The position numbers were made by a program, and so were the translations under genes. Positions 45,342 to 55,028 of a stretch of 64,000 nucleotides of DNA are shown piece after piece. Each line of letters starts with the position of its first letter. The stretch's first letter is position 1. Under the pieces are notes generated by a model. The model was not told the DNA's origin. It ran no database searches and saw only the letters and a list, made by a program, of their open reading frames with translations. The stretch lies in NCBI GenBank assembly GCA_009377605.1, contig WHTT01000001.1, positions 1-64,000 on the forward strand, written 5' to 3'. The DNA is from Luteitalea sp. (lineage in GTDB: Bacteria; Acidobacteriota; Vicinamibacteria; Vicinamibacterales; Vicinamibacteraceae).

Positions 45342-45411
45342 GGTGACTCGGTGACAGGGTGACTCGGTGAGTTTCACCCTGTCACCCCCTCACCCCGTCA
45401 CCCTGTCACTC
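45342..45411. repeat. Heptamer/octamer inverted repeat (GGTGACTC/GTCACCC)
   Basis: Left arm GGTGACTCGGTGACAGGG and so on (45342-45370), right arm TCACCCTGTCACCCCCTCACC and so on (45374-45409), an almost continuous long hairpin. It contains the stop codon of the minus-strand channel gene and is directly after the lactonase stop. Confidence 0.75.
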
Positions 45412-46887
45412 GGGCCGGCGTACGGATCGAACCCACGACTCGACCTCTCGGCCAGCGGCGTCTCGTGCACCAAGACCAAACGCCAAGGCCACCGCCACGG
45501 CGATGGCCCCCACGAGGAGCCCAAAGGCGAGGTTGATGATCTCGTTGGCGAGCCCCATCTGACGGAGCGCCATGGCGCCCGCCAGCACGAGCACCGCCAC
45601 GCGTGCGGCACTGGCCAAGAACCGCGCGTTGGTCACGTTGCTGTCTCGGATCACGTTGGCCGCCAGGTTCGCGAGGTAGAGCCCGACGCCAAACACGACG
45701 AGGCCGAGCAAGATGTGGCCGCCCAAAACGATGAACGACGACAGCAACGCTTGCAGTTCCGTGAAGCCCATCAGCCCCGCCGCTTCGATGGCAGCAAACA
45801 GGAGGATGGCGACGAGAATCAGCTGCCCCACGATGGTCGAGGGCTTCCGCGTGGGGGCTGCGCCCGCTTGCCCGACGACGCCGAGCTTGGCCAGGAAGTT
45901 ATCGAAGCCAACCGCAGACAGCGTTCGGGCGACCAGCTCCGCTATCACACGGCCGATCACGTACGAGAGCACGATGACCAGCGCCGCGCCAAAGATCGCT
46001 GGCACGGAGCTCAACAGCGTATCGAGCATGTTGCTCGCCGGGCGAGTGACCGCCTCGAGCTGGAGAGCATTGAGCGCAGCAATAGCAACCGGGAGGAGCA
46101 CCAGAACATACACCACCGTGCCGATGGCCCCGGAGACCGACGTGCCACCTAGGGCTTGCTGCAACCCGTGGCGCTCACCCAAGCGGTCGACGCCAATCGC
46201 CGCGAGCAGGCTCGACACGATGCGGCGGACCAGGTGTGCCACGAACCAACCGACGCCAAGCACCAGCGCCGCCGCAAGGATGTTCGGCAGGAAGGCGAGC
46301 GCTTTGTTGAGCATGCCCTGGATTGGTGTCAGCAATCCGTAGAGCTGCAGCGTGCTCAGGATCGCTGGGAGGAAGAGCAGCCACACGATCCAGTAGATGG
46401 CTTCGCCCAACGTCTGGCTGAGAGGGGGGCCCCCTTCTACGGCGAGTCGTTGGTCAGCACCGGTCGCAGTCAACGCGCGCGTGACGATTGCTCGCGCGAT
46501 GGCGGCCAGCACGGCAGCGACGATGAGCAGCACCAGCACGCCCAGGAGCCGGGGGGCGAACTCGGTAATCTGCTGCAGCAGGGCGTTGAGTGGCTCGGTG
46601 ACGGCCGTGAGCTGCAGGGCCTGGAAGAAGGCCATGAGCACGAACAGCATCACGCCCCAGAAGACGATCTGACCCAAGTACCGCTCGATAGGCACTTTCG
46701 CGCCGCGGGCGCCGAAGATCCATCCGGCCAGCTTGTTGTCGAAGTCGGTACGTTTCAGCAAGCCGCGCACGATTCCGGCCGCGATTAGGGCCACTAGCCA
46801 GCCCACGATGAGAATAACCAGCGCGCCAAGCACGCTGGGAAGAGACGCACCCACGTGCTCGTTGAACCGGTCCATCATGTTCTGCAT
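45406..46887 (-). CDS. MscS-related membrane protein with conserved TM-helix repeats
   Basis: A 493-residue polytopic protein made of about five repeated units, each a paired hydrophobic segment with small residues (LGALVILIVGWLVALIAAGIVRG; LLGVLVLLIVAAVLAAIARAIV; ILAAALVLGVGWFVAHLVRRIV; FGAALVIVLSYVIGRVIAELV; LLGLVVFGVGLYLANLAANVI). These are the conserved TM helix of cyanobacterial and acidobacterial mechanosensitive-channel-like proteins. The soluble beta domain of MscS is not obvious. AAGGAGGA lies about nine bases before ATG 46887. The stop lies within a repeat. Confidence 0.85.
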   Translation of the reverse strand: MQNMMDRFNEHVGASLPSVLGALVILIVGWLVALIAAGIVRGLLKRTDFDNKLAGWIFGARGAKVPIERYLGQIVFWGVMLFVLMAFFQALQLTAVTEPLNALLQQITEFAPRLLGVLVLLIVAAVLAAIARAIVTRALTATGADQRLAVEGGPPLSQTLGEAIYWIVWLLFLPAILSTLQLYGLLTPIQGMLNKALAFLPNILAAALVLGVGWFVAHLVRRIVSSLLAAIGVDRLGERHGLQQALGGTSVSGAIGTVVYVLVLLPVAIAALNALQLEAVTRPASNMLDTLLSSVPAIFGAALVIVLSYVIGRVIAELVARTLSAVGFDNFLAKLGVVGQAGAAPTRKPSTIVGQLILVAILLFAAIEAAGLMGFTELQALLSSFIVLGGHILLGLVVFGVGLYLANLAANVIRDSNVTNARFLASAARVAVLVLAGAMALRQMGLANEIINLAFGLLVGAIAVAVALAFGLGARDAAGREVESWVRSVRRPE

Positions 46888-47283
46888 CAGGTTGGTCCTC
46901 CTTTCTGCGATTGTGCCGAAAAGGGATACGCCGGGCCGTTGCTCGGGCCAAACACACCGCCACCGGCTCATCCGTTGCGTCTAACTGGGAGCATACTGTA
47001 TCAACTGCCTGTCAAATCAGCAGTTTCGACTCAACTATACTCTTCATACCCTCGCGACGTCCGCCCCGTTGCGCGGCGCGACCCCCGTCGAGCAGCCCGG
47101 GAGCACCCCTGTACATTTCGGCCGTCGCACTCTACCAATCCAGGTCGTCAGTACCCTTGACACCCGAGCGCAAATGGGGCGTTGAACAAGCCGCACGTCG
47201 GCAGCTCAGCACTGAGGACCGGGGACGACAGCGCCCAAACCGCGGCCCGCCCAGCACTTCAGACCCTCTGAGGCTGTCCAATG
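46888..47283. other. 396-base gap between channel gene and polymerase IV gene
   Basis: Contains the promoter of the channel gene and the 3' end of dinB. A locally AT-richer patch lies at 46990-47050. No gene or repeat is supported. Confidence 0.4.
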
Positions 47284-48375
47284 TCACGTGTCACTGTCGA
47301 AGGGGAGGCGTGGTGTGAGGTCGTCGGTACGTGTGGGCCCCCAGGGTGACTCGCACAGATTGTGCACGCTCACGCCGAGGAGGCGCACCGGCCGTACGCC
47401 CGCGTCCGTGCGATTCAACAGGCTCAGGGCGCGGCTGACTATCTCTGGTTCGTCACGGGAGGCCGGGCTCGCGGTGCTGCTGCGGGTGATGGTCGTGAAG
47501 TCGTCGTACCGCACCTTCAGGGTGACGGTTCTGGCCCACAGGCTCTTTCGCACGAGCCAGGTGGCGCTGTGGCGCGCCATCGCTGCAACCTCATGTTGAA
47601 TCTCAGCAAGGCTCGTGAGGTCCGTGGCGTACGTGTTCTCTGAACCGCGCGACTTCAGGGGACGGTTGGGCTCAACCGGCCGATCATCGATGCCGTGCGC
47701 CAAGCGGACGAGCGACTCCGCAAACGAGCCAACGCTCTCATGGAGGAGCTCAGGGCGTGCGGCACGCACGTCCACGAGGCGACCGATGCCGCGCTCGCGC
47801 AAGCGACGAGCCGTAACGGGGCCAACACCCCAGAGGGCTTCGATCGGGAGCTCACGCAGGAACGCCTCGACACGCTCCGGGGCGATGACCGTGAGGCCGT
47901 CGGGCTTCTTCCAGCCCGACGCGATCTTCGCGAGAAACTTGTTGGGCGCGGCGCCTGCCGACGCGGTGAGCCCGGTGACGTCGCGGATGTTCGCCTTGAG
48001 CCGGCGTGCAACGTTGGATGCGAGCGGCTCGTCCCAGGTGTTCTCCGTGACATCGAGGTATGCCTCGTCGAGCGAGAGCGGCTCGACAAGGGAGGTGACG
48101 CTGCGGAAGATTGCGAAGACCTCACCGGAAACCGTGCGGTACTTCGCAAAATCAGGTGGGACAACAATGAGGTCGGGACAGAGACGGAGGGCGCGCGCCG
48201 TCGGCATCGCCGAAGCGACGCCAAACTTGCGTGCCTCGTAGCTGGCCGCGCAGACAACGCCCCGCCCGCTCGGGCTGCCGCCCACGGCCACGGGACGTCC
48301 GCGCAGCGTGGGGCGATCGCGCTGCTCCACCGACGCGTAGAAGGCGTCCATGTCGATGTGCAGAATGCGCCGCAC
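47284..48375 (-). CDS. dinB: DNA polymerase IV
   Basis: A 363-residue Y-family translesion polymerase. Catalytic motifs are HIDMDAFYASVEQRD (metal-binding Asp) near the start, SYEARKFGVASAMP, and LSLDEAYLDVT (second Asp and Glu); the helix-hairpin-helix region and little-finger domain follow. It should bypass lesions with low fidelity, often under SOS control, but I see no clear LexA box. It overlaps no neighbour; the gene ends near 47284 with a short hydrophilic tail. Upstream is the glycine-zipper protein. Confidence 0.95.
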   Translation of the reverse strand: MRRILHIDMDAFYASVEQRDRPTLRGRPVAVGGSPSGRGVVCAASYEARKFGVASAMPTARALRLCPDLIVVPPDFAKYRTVSGEVFAIFRSVTSLVEPLSLDEAYLDVTENTWDEPLASNVARRLKANIRDVTGLTASAGAAPNKFLAKIASGWKKPDGLTVIAPERVEAFLRELPIEALWGVGPVTARRLRERGIGRLVDVRAARPELLHESVGSFAESLVRLAHGIDDRPVEPNRPLKSRGSENTYATDLTSLAEIQHEVAAMARHSATWLVRKSLWARTVTLKVRYDDFTTITRSSTASPASRDEPEIVSRALSLLNRTDAGVRPVRLLGVSVHNLCESPWGPTRTDDLTPRLPFDSDT

Positions 48376-48379
48376 TTTC

Positions 48380-48430
48380 CAGGATTCCCGACTCCTGATT
48401 CCTGAATCCTGAATCCGAAACCTGATTCAG
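48380..48430. repeat. Heptamer-periodic tract (CTGAATC/CTGATTC)
   Basis: GATTCCCGACTCCTGATTCC and further degenerate heptamers between polymerase IV and the glycine-zipper protein. The stop codon of the latter (48427-48429) lies in it. Confidence 0.6.
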
Positions 48431-49365
48431 TTCTTCACAGTCACTTCCAGCGGTGCCGCCAGCGTCGTCGTCACGCGAGATCCGGAAGGGAGACGTACTT
48501 CCTGGCCGCGAGTGGCGAGCACCGCGCCGCCGCCGGCAGCGGCGCCTGCTGCTGCGCCGATCGCCGCACCTTTCCCACCACCGGCGATCGCGCCGATCAC
48601 ACCACCAGCGGCCGCCGGGACGGCGACTTTTTGCGCGTCCTTCTTCGTGGTGGCCTTCGCTTGTCGCGCGACTCCTGCCGTGCGGATATCGTAGCTCTGT
48701 TCGCCGATGACCAGCGTGTGAAAGCGAATGCCAAGGTGAGCGACGCCCTTCACGCGGCCCGAGCGTTGCACCTCGGAGACGGTCCCGGAAACGACGGAGC
48801 CTTCGGGAATGACCGTCGTGCCCTCGACATCCACGGCGCTCGCGAGCCGTGCATCGACCGGGTCCTCTACCTCGCTCGTGTCCGATGCTACCGCGCCCGT
48901 CAAAACGAGCGGCAGGGAGGTGCCGTCGGGCACCGTGATAACGCGGGTGAGCGGAACGGCAGGTGCGGAAGGTGCCGGGCTGGCCGTCTCGCGTGAATCG
49001 CTACGGGCTTCACGACCGGCCGGTGCCGTATCGGGGCGGTCGGTCGTCGCGGTACGCGGCTCGCTGACCGAGTCCGACGCGCTGGGGCGATTCGTCCTCT
49101 CGGCGTCGGGCTCCGGTGCCGGTGCCGGTTCTGTCGCCTCGCCGGTCGCCGGCGCCGTGGCCGCATCCGGCGCATCGTCATTCGCCAGGCGATTGCCGGC
49201 CGTCGGTGCAAACGTCTCGTCGGCCCCCGCCGCCTCGGTCGGCGCCGGCCGTCCCTCCTCGGACCGCGCGGGCCGTTCCGGCTCCGCCGTCCTCGTGCAG
49301 GCGCCAGCCATTATGACGAGGCCGCCGCACAGCAGGCTCAGGCCAATATCGCGAATGCTACGCAT
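48427..49365 (-). CDS. Glycine-zipper envelope protein, Pro/Ala/Glu-rich
   Basis: A 312-residue secreted protein. A hydrophobic leader ends in MAGAC, an atypical lipobox, so it may be a lipoprotein. Residues about 28-135 are disordered and rich in Ala, Pro, Glu and Thr. Residues about 140-230 are a beta-rich domain (VITVPDGTSLPLVLTGAVASD, TTVIPEGSVVSGTVSEV), then a glycine zipper (GGVIGAIAGGGKGAAIGAAA), and the end VRLPSGSRVTTTLAAPLEV. Similar beta-domain plus zipper proteins are known in acidobacteria without assigned function. The stop lies in a heptamer tract. Confidence 0.8.
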   Translation of the reverse strand: MRSIRDIGLSLLCGGLVIMAGACTRTAEPERPARSEEGRPAPTEAAGADETFAPTAGNRLANDDAPDAATAPATGEATEPAPAPEPDAERTNRPSASDSVSEPRTATTDRPDTAPAGREARSDSRETASPAPSAPAVPLTRVITVPDGTSLPLVLTGAVASDTSEVEDPVDARLASAVDVEGTTVIPEGSVVSGTVSEVQRSGRVKGVAHLGIRFHTLVIGEQSYDIRTAGVARQAKATTKKDAQKVAVPAAAGGVIGAIAGGGKGAAIGAAAGAAAGGGAVLATRGQEVRLPSGSRVTTTLAAPLEVTVKN

Positions 49366-49511
49366 CAGTTGTCCTCTCTGCGCCGCATGTGCGCGGACGC
49401 CTTTCCCAATCCTGTGACGATGAGCTGCAAGCGTCGTGCCGGCCGACGTACACTATCCTGACGGAGCCGCCTTCGCGTTGGCGGACGGATCGCAACGCTG
49501 ACCATTGTGCA

Positions 49512-50027
49512 ATGACGGAGACACCGAATTCCCGACCATCTATTCTCTGGAAGCAGATGACCGCTGCGCAACGGCGTGCCGCGGCAGATGCGTTCTGGCG
49601 CGAAGACACCCCTTCAGCCGAGCAAGCCGAAGCCGTGAGCCTCATCGCCGAGCGGCTGCATTTTCGGCCAAAATCGGTGATGGGCATGCCGCTCGAGCGC
49701 CGGGTCCGCGCGCTCGCGTCGGCGAGCGCGCTTTCGGAAACGCTTGCGGCCAGCTTGTTGGTCGCCTATCACCTGGCGTCGCAGCGCCCGATGATGTCCA
49801 CGTTTCTCGATGCGCTGGGCATTCCACACGAGAATGGTCTGATTGCAGAGGATGTCACGCCGCAGCTCGACGAGGCGCGGCTCGACGAGGCCGTCGGGCA
49901 GGTTCGTGCGTCGTTCCCTCCGGAAGACGTCTCGCTCTACTTCGCCACGCTGTCGATGCAGGATCCCGATAGGTGGAAGGTCCTGGCGCGCTTTCAACAA
50001 GATCAGAAGGCGGACGAAGGTCGGTGA
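49512..50027 (+). CDS. Hypothetical protein, 171 aa
   Basis: An unrecognised cytoplasmic protein, mostly helical by composition, with ILWKQMTAAQRRAAADAFW, a helix pair around LHFRPKSVMGMPLERRVRAL and LLVAYHLASQRPMMSTFLDAL. The latter part looks acidic. No signal peptide. ATG 49512 is chosen over an upstream in-frame start 41 codons earlier because composition becomes protein-like there. It converges on the GntR regulator and is divergent from the glycine-zipper gene. Confidence 0.7.
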   Translation: MTETPNSRPSILWKQMTAAQRRAAADAFWREDTPSAEQAEAVSLIAERLHFRPKSVMGMPLERRVRALASASALSETLAASLLVAYHLASQRPMMSTFLDALGIPHENGLIAEDVTPQLDEARLDEAVGQVRASFPPEDVSLYFATLSMQDPDRWKVLARFQQDQKADEGR

Positions 50028-50093
50028 TGCACCTGTCGTCTGCCGACGTGTCTCATGAGCGAGCTCCTCAGCCGCCGGACAGTGAGAATCCGG

Positions 50094-50945
50094 CTACGTC
50101 TCTTCGGATATCTGAGCCTGCCAACTTTGCTGGAGGTGCTCGTTCATCAGGGCGCGCGCGGCTGTGGTGTCGCGTTGGCGGATGGCCATATAAATGCGCC
50201 GATGCATCTCGGCCGATTCTTTGAGATCTCGCGCTCGTGCGACCGTTTCTCGCCGCCGCTTGTAGAAGACGGCGGAGACCATCTCGACGAGCGAGGCGAG
50301 GATGGGATTGCCGGACGCGGCCGCCACGGCTCGATGGAAGCGGATGTCGTGGACGAGGAAGTCGTGTGGGATCTCGATCGAGGCGAACATACTCGTCACC
50401 TCCTCCGCGATAGCGGCGAGGTCTTCGCCAGTGGCCCGCTCTGCGCTCAGGCCGGCGACGCCCACCTCGAGCAACCGGCGCGCCTCGAACATCTCATCGC
50501 GGCTGAAGCCATGTAGCGTCGCCAGGTAGCGAAGTGGCTCGCTCTCGAGCATCGGCGGTCCGTCCACCACGTAAGTGCCCGAGCCGTGACGCGACTGAAT
50601 CACGCCCATGGTCGCGAGCGCGCGCAGGCCGACCCGCACGCTCGACCGACTCACACCCGCTTCCACGGCGAGCTGTCTCTCCGGTGGCAGGCGATCGCCC
50701 GGCTTGAGCAGCCCTTGTTCGAGCAGCACTCGCACGTGGTGCACGACGCGCTCGGACGCGCTGGGCACAGCATCCTCGAGGGCCGCCTCCGCGTTCTGTG
50801 CTCCGGGGAACCCAGGTGCCTCCGCGTCCTGCGAGTCGGTGCGCCGAGCCGAAGCAGCGCGAAGGCGGGGCCTGCCCGCTGAACGGCTGGCGCGACGCGC
50901 GGTCGGTGAACGGCCGGGGCCAGGCGCGTCCATGAACTCTGACAT
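50094..50945 (-). CDS. FadR-type GntR family transcriptional regulator
   Basis: A 283-residue regulator. After a disordered basic N-terminus (first 60 residues) comes the winged helix (RQLAVEAGVSRSSVRVGLRA, VIQSRHGSGTYVV) and a helical FCD effector domain with the HDIRFHRAVAAASGNPIL motif and later His residues, as in metal-dependent FadR-type regulators of organic acid metabolism. The true start may be further downstream than ATG 50945. It lies downstream of threonine synthase on the same strand, 69 bases away. Confidence 0.9.
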   Translation of the reverse strand: MSEFMDAPGPGRSPTARRASRSAGRPRLRAASARRTDSQDAEAPGFPGAQNAEAALEDAVPSASERVVHHVRVLLEQGLLKPGDRLPPERQLAVEAGVSRSSVRVGLRALATMGVIQSRHGSGTYVVDGPPMLESEPLRYLATLHGFSRDEMFEARRLLEVGVAGLSAERATGEDLAAIAEEVTSMFASIEIPHDFLVHDIRFHRAVAAASGNPILASLVEMVSAVFYKRRRETVARARDLKESAEMHRRIYMAIRQRDTTAARALMNEHLQQSWQAQISEET

Positions 50946-51014
50946 GCCAGCAGTTGTATCACATTCACTGTGGCCTCAGACCAGGCTGAGGTCCAGGAAG
51001 GCTGCGGGGCCGAG

Positions 51015-52322
51015 CTACTCGATGGCGCGTCTCACGGCGTCGTAGTCGTTTGGCAATTCGATGGGTGTGTTTGCATACCGCGGTACGACATTGTCCAGGG
51101 CGCGCTCATGGTAACGCTCCTTGAACTCGGTGAACTTGAGACCATTGGCCGTCGAGATCACGACAACCCGATCGCCTCGATCGATCTCTCCACGAGCAAC
51201 GAGCTTTTCCAGCACCGCCAAGGCGACACCCGTGTGGGGACAGTTGTACATGCCTGACTGATCCGCGCGTGCCGCCGCGTTGGCGAGCTCCTCTTCGGTG
51301 GCCTGCTCGACGATGCCGTCATATTTCTCGAGGGTGCGGATCGCCTTCTGAATCGAGACGGGATTACCAATCTGGATGGCCGACGCGAGCGTGGGCTGCG
51401 CGACGACCGGTTCGAACTGCCAGCTGCGCTGAGAGGCGAGATACAGAGGATTGGCGGCGGCCGCCTGCGCGACGACGATGCGCGGTCGCTTGCGGATCAG
51501 CCCGAGCGCCTCCATCATGTCGAAGCCAGCGCCGAGCGCGCTCACGTTGCCCAGGTTCCCGCCTGGGATGATGATCACCTCCGGGACCTCCCAGTCCCAC
51601 TGCTGGACGATCTCGATGGCCACCGTCTTCTGGCCTTCGAGACGCAGACTGTTCATGGAATTGGCGAGGTAAACCCCTTCTTCTTCGGCCAACCGCTTGA
51701 CGATGGCCATGCAGCCATCGAAGTCCGTGTCGAGCGCCAGCACCGTGGCGCCGTTCGCCAGCGGCTGAATCAGCTGCGCCACCGACACGCGTCCCCTCGG
51801 CAGAATGACGATGGCCGGAATGCCCGCCGCCGCCGCGTAGGCGGCGAGCGAGGCGGAGGTGTCGCCGGTCGAGGCGCACCCGACCGCGCGCACCGGCTGG
51901 CCCAGCGCGATCATGTAGCGCACGACCGACACGAGAACGGTCATGCCGAGATCCTTGAACGAGCCGGTGTGCGAGTTCCCGCACTGCTTCACCCACACGT
52001 CTTCGAGGCCGAGCGCACGGCCGTAACGCTCGGCCCACAGCAGGTTGGTTCCGCCTTCGTCCATGGAGACGATGTGCTCGTCGGGAAGGCCCGGGCACAC
52101 CCACTCCTTCTTCCCCCACACGGACGATCCGTAGGGCCAGGCCGTTCGCTTGTAGCGGTCGTCGAAGAGCCGCATCCAGGCGGCGGGTGAGCGATCTCCC
52201 AGCGCCGCGAGATCATGGGCGACTTCCAGCAGATGCTGGCAGTGAGGGCAGCGATAAATGGGCTGCGTCAGCGGATACTCACCGGGGCACCCGTTGATGC
52301 AGCGAAAGGAAGCGCGATACAT
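51015..52322 (-). CDS. thrC: Threonine synthase
   Basis: A 435-residue PLP enzyme converting O-phosphohomoserine to threonine. N-terminal zinc-ribbon-like cysteines (CINGCPG and CPHC) precede the core. The PLP lysine is in [15 protein letters not shown] (about residue 124), with the phosphate loop [13 protein letters not shown]. Length is typical. No homoserine kinase is adjacent. It follows the NYN protein gene by 32 bases. Confidence 0.94.
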   Translation of the reverse strand: MYRASFRCINGCPGEYPLTQPIYRCPHCQHLLEVAHDLAALGDRSPAAWMRLFDDRYKRTAWPYGSSVWGKKEWVCPGLPDEHIVSMDEGGTNLLWAERYGRALGLEDVWVKQCGNSHTGSFKDLGMTVLVSVVRYMIALGQPVRAVGCASTGDTSASLAAYAAAAGIPAIVILPRGRVSVAQLIQPLANGATVLALDTDFDGCMAIVKRLAEEEGVYLANSMNSLRLEGQKTVAIEIVQQWDWEVPEVIIIPGGNLGNVSALGAGFDMMEALGLIRKRPRIVVAQAAAANPLYLASQRSWQFEPVVAQPTLASAIQIGNPVSIQKAIRTLEKYDGIVEQATEEELANAAARADQSGMYNCPHTGVALAVLEKLVARGEIDRGDRVVVISTANGLKFTEFKERYHERALDNVVPRYANTPIELPNDYDAVRRAIE

Positions 52323-52354
52323 CGTTGGAAGAGCCGTTGACGAGAGACGTCGCC

Positions 52355-53911
52355 CTATGACCGGCCCGGCTCGGTCTGGGGTGCCTTTCGCGCTCGCTTG
52401 CGTGTGGTCGTCGTCTTTCGCGCACCGCTCGACGGGCTTGCAGCCTTGTCCGCCGAAGCGCGAGGCGCGAAGGCGGAAGCGCCAGCCGTCGACGTGGCGC
52501 GTGTGGGACGTCGAGCCGTCTGCTTGCCGACGCGCGTGCGACGGGCCGTTGGCTTCCGCGTGGGTTCCTCCTCCATGGACGTCCCGCCGGCATCGGGTTG
52601 CGCCTGCTCGCTCGGCGGGGCCTGCTCAGCGCTCTCGAACAACCCGGTTTGCTCGCGCTCGCTCCGCTGGTCAGGCTCTGCAGAAGTCTCGCGCTCGTCG
52701 ACGAGCGGCTCCGGTCCGGGGGCGCCTTCTGCCTCCTGTTCTTTCACGTCTGGGGCACCGGCGGCTGTAGTGGCCGTCGACGGCTGTTGGAATAACGCAC
52801 CGGGATAAACCCGGATGACCCCTTGCCGGTCACGGTCGAGACGGAAGAGGCCTTCGCGTTGACCATAGCGCAGCGCGTCGACAATGCCCCCGAAGCCGTA
52901 GCGGCGCTCGTCGAAGCGCTCTTGCGTCGACCGGAGAATCTGCTTCACCTGGCGCACATAGAGCGGCCAGCGTTGTACGGCCCCGGGGCGCAGGAATGTC
53001 TCGCGCAAGATCGTGAAGCCGTCGGCTTGGGTGCCCGCTGGCGCGCCGTTCTCACTGACGGGACCTCCCTCCGTGCTCTCGCGAGGCTCGGTTTGCGCCA
53101 CGCTGTCCGCCGCGACCTCTGGGGCATCCGACGCGCTCTCAGCGCTTGCCGCGTCGGCGTCTCCAGACGATTCTTGCTCCTTCAGCTCGACGTGTAGGCT
53201 CCGGTCCGTGCCCTTGAGTGTCACGTGGCCGCCGCGCGCCAGCCGCTCGGCGAAGTCGCGGAAGCTGCTGACGCCGTACTCCCGCTCGGAGAACGTCGGG
53301 TCGAGCTGGAGCAGCGTGCTCTTGAGGACGCCAAGCTGAGGCGTGACCTCACGATCCGCGAGAATCTTGAGCGCGCGCTTGACGAGCGGCATGCCCTCCG
53401 CGGGGTTCTTGACCGGCCCCCGCCGAGCGCCCGGGCGGCGGTCACGCGTCACGTTCTCGTACGCGATGAACTCGTGGCAGTTGCGCTGGAGGATGATGCT
53501 CGTGAACTGGCGCCCGCCGACCACCATCACCTTGCGATCGTACTGTTTCAGCTTTTCGACCAGGGCCATGAAGTCGCTGTCGCCACCGACGATGACGAAT
53601 GCGTTGATGTGGCTGTGCGTGAACGCCATTTCGAGGGCGTCGAGGGCGAGGTTGATATCTGCGCCGTTCTTGTCGCCACCGGGGGTCAAGCTGCGCTGGA
53701 CCATCTGGATGCCATGCTGCGTCAGCTCCCGGCTGTAGTCGCCTGCGCGCGTCCAGTCACCATAGGCAATCTTGGTTGCGACCTCCCCGCGCTCCTTCAC
53801 GGCTTCGAGGACGGCGCCGGGGTCGAAACGGCCACCGAGGGTGGTTTTGACGCCGATCTCGATGTTGTCGAAGTCGATGAAAACGGCAATCTTCAGTCGT
53901 GGTTCCGGCAA
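52355..53911 (-). CDS. NYN-domain protein with two OST-HTH/LOTUS domains
   Basis: A 518-residue protein. Residues about 5-160 are a LabA-like NYN nuclease domain ([50 protein letters not shown] with conserved Asp residues), likely an RNase. Two OST-HTH domains follow (about 185-255 with [21 protein letters not shown], and about 320-385 with [18 protein letters not shown]), which bind RNA. The C-terminal third is disordered and rich in Lys, Thr, Arg and Ala. TTG 53911 is favoured because AAAGGA lies eight bases upstream; ATG 53965 lacks a ribosome site. Confidence 0.85.
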   Translation of the reverse strand: MPEPRLKIAVFIDFDNIEIGVKTTLGGRFDPGAVLEAVKERGEVATKIAYGDWTRAGDYSRELTQHGIQMVQRSLTPGGDKNGADINLALDALEMAFTHSHINAFVIVGGDSDFMALVEKLKQYDRKVMVVGGRQFTSIILQRNCHEFIAYENVTRDRRPGARRGPVKNPAEGMPLVKRALKILADREVTPQLGVLKSTLLQLDPTFSEREYGVSSFRDFAERLARGGHVTLKGTDRSLHVELKEQESSGDADAASAESASDAPEVAADSVAQTEPRESTEGGPVSENGAPAGTQADGFTILRETFLRPGAVQRWPLYVRQVKQILRSTQERFDERRYGFGGIVDALRYGQREGLFRLDRDRQGVIRVYPGALFQQPSTATTAAGAPDVKEQEAEGAPGPEPLVDERETSAEPDQRSEREQTGLFESAEQAPPSEQAQPDAGGTSMEEEPTRKPTARRTRVGKQTARRPTRATSTAGASAFAPRASADKAASPSSGARKTTTTRKRARKAPQTEPGRS

Positions 53912-54225
53912 GCGGGATGTCCTTTCACACCGGTCTGTCGGGACACCAGCGTCGCTGGTGTCCATCTATTGGCAGCTGATCATCGGGCGCATGTCGTTGG
54001 TTCGGCAGAGGAAGGGATCGTCTCCTCCTCCTAACCGACAGCACGCGGCCGGAGCACAGACCGTCTCCTTCACTATACGGGACCGTCAGCCCTCAAACAA
54101 GCGGATGAGGTTGTATTGCCTGGTTCGCACACCTACAGTTCTCTGCTAGACTGACGCGGTTCCGCAGGCGCGCACGGGGTGTGCGCACGAGCCCGTGCCC
54201 CCGTTCAGCGATCGAGGAGACGCTC

Positions 54226-54822
54226 ATGCAACAGCGATGGTCAGTCGTAGGGTTTGGTTTGGTCCTGATGGTGTTAATGGTGCAGGCGGAATCCCGCACG
54301 ACGGCACTGAGTCTGCCACAGGTGGCGGCGCCGCCGGCGTCCAGTGAGTCGGAGAAGAGCGAGCCGGATGTCATCTTCGTTCCAACTCCGCCCGAGGTCG
54401 TGGAGGCGATGCTCAAGACCGCCAACGTGACCAAAGACGATGTGGTCTACGACCTCGGATGCGGCGACGGCCGCATCGTCGTGGCTGCCGCTCGTGACTT
54501 TGGCGCGCGCGGCGTCGGGATCGACATCGACCCACAGCGCATCAAGGAGGCGAACGAGAACGTCCAGGCCGCCGGTGTCGAGGATCGCGTCGAGATCCGG
54601 CAGGACGACTTGTTTGGCACCGATATCAGCGAGGCGACCGTCGTCACGCTGTACTTGCTCCCAACGCTCAACGTGAAGCTCATGCCAAAGCTGCAGAGCG
54701 AGCTCAAGCCAGGCACGCGGATCGTCTCGCACTCGTTCGACATGCAGGGGGAATGGGAACCTGAAGAAGAGGTCGAGGTAGACGGCCGCAAGGTGTACTA
54801 CTGGACCGTTCCGGAGAAGTAG
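54226..54822 (+). CDS. Class I SAM-dependent methyltransferase with a signal peptide
   Basis: A 198-residue protein. A hydrophobic leader (VVGFGLVLMVLMVQAESR) comes before a methyltransferase core: TPPEVVEAMLKTANV, VYDLGCGDGRIVVAAA (motif I), GIDIDPQRIKEANENV and LYLLPTLNVKLMPKLQSEL, similar to Dot1-like or FkbM-unrelated small methyltransferases. Export of a SAM-dependent enzyme is odd, since SAM is cytoplasmic; the leader may anchor it. ATG 54226 is preferred. It converges on the sugar kinase with an octamer repeat between. Confidence 0.87.
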   Translation: MQQRWSVVGFGLVLMVLMVQAESRTTALSLPQVAAPPASSESEKSEPDVIFVPTPPEVVEAMLKTANVTKDDVVYDLGCGDGRIVVAAARDFGARGVGIDIDPQRIKEANENVQAAGVEDRVEIRQDDLFGTDISEATVVTLYLLPTLNVKLMPKLQSELKPGTRIVSHSFDMQGEWEPEEEVEVDGRKVYYWTVPEK

Positions 54823-54828
54823 GGAAGG

Positions 54829-55010
54829 AAGGGATCAAGGGATCAAGGGATCAAGGGATCAAGGGGCACGTTGGTTCGAGCGTATAGGGCGTGCGCCGTC
54901 GGACGCTGGGCCCAACACCGACCATCACCTCCGACTGCCGAGTCGACCCCTAGATCCCTAGATCCCTAGATCCCTAGATCCCTAGATCCCTAGATCCCTA
55001 GATCCCTAGC
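54829..55010. repeat. Octamer tandem arrays in inverted orientation (GGGATCAA)n and (CCTAGATC)n
   Basis: Four GGGATCAA units (54831-54865) and about eight CCTAGATC units (54949-55010) flank a unique 80-base centre. The unit sequences are near-complementary (GGGATCAA vs GGGATCTA), so the arms can pair. It lies at a convergent junction. Confidence 0.8.
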
Positions 55011-55028
55011 CCCCTTGCCCTTTCCGGC

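Noticed and set aside
54829-55010. Possible CRISPR array
   Set aside because: The octamers are contiguous without spacers and are arranged as inverted arms; no cas genes are near.
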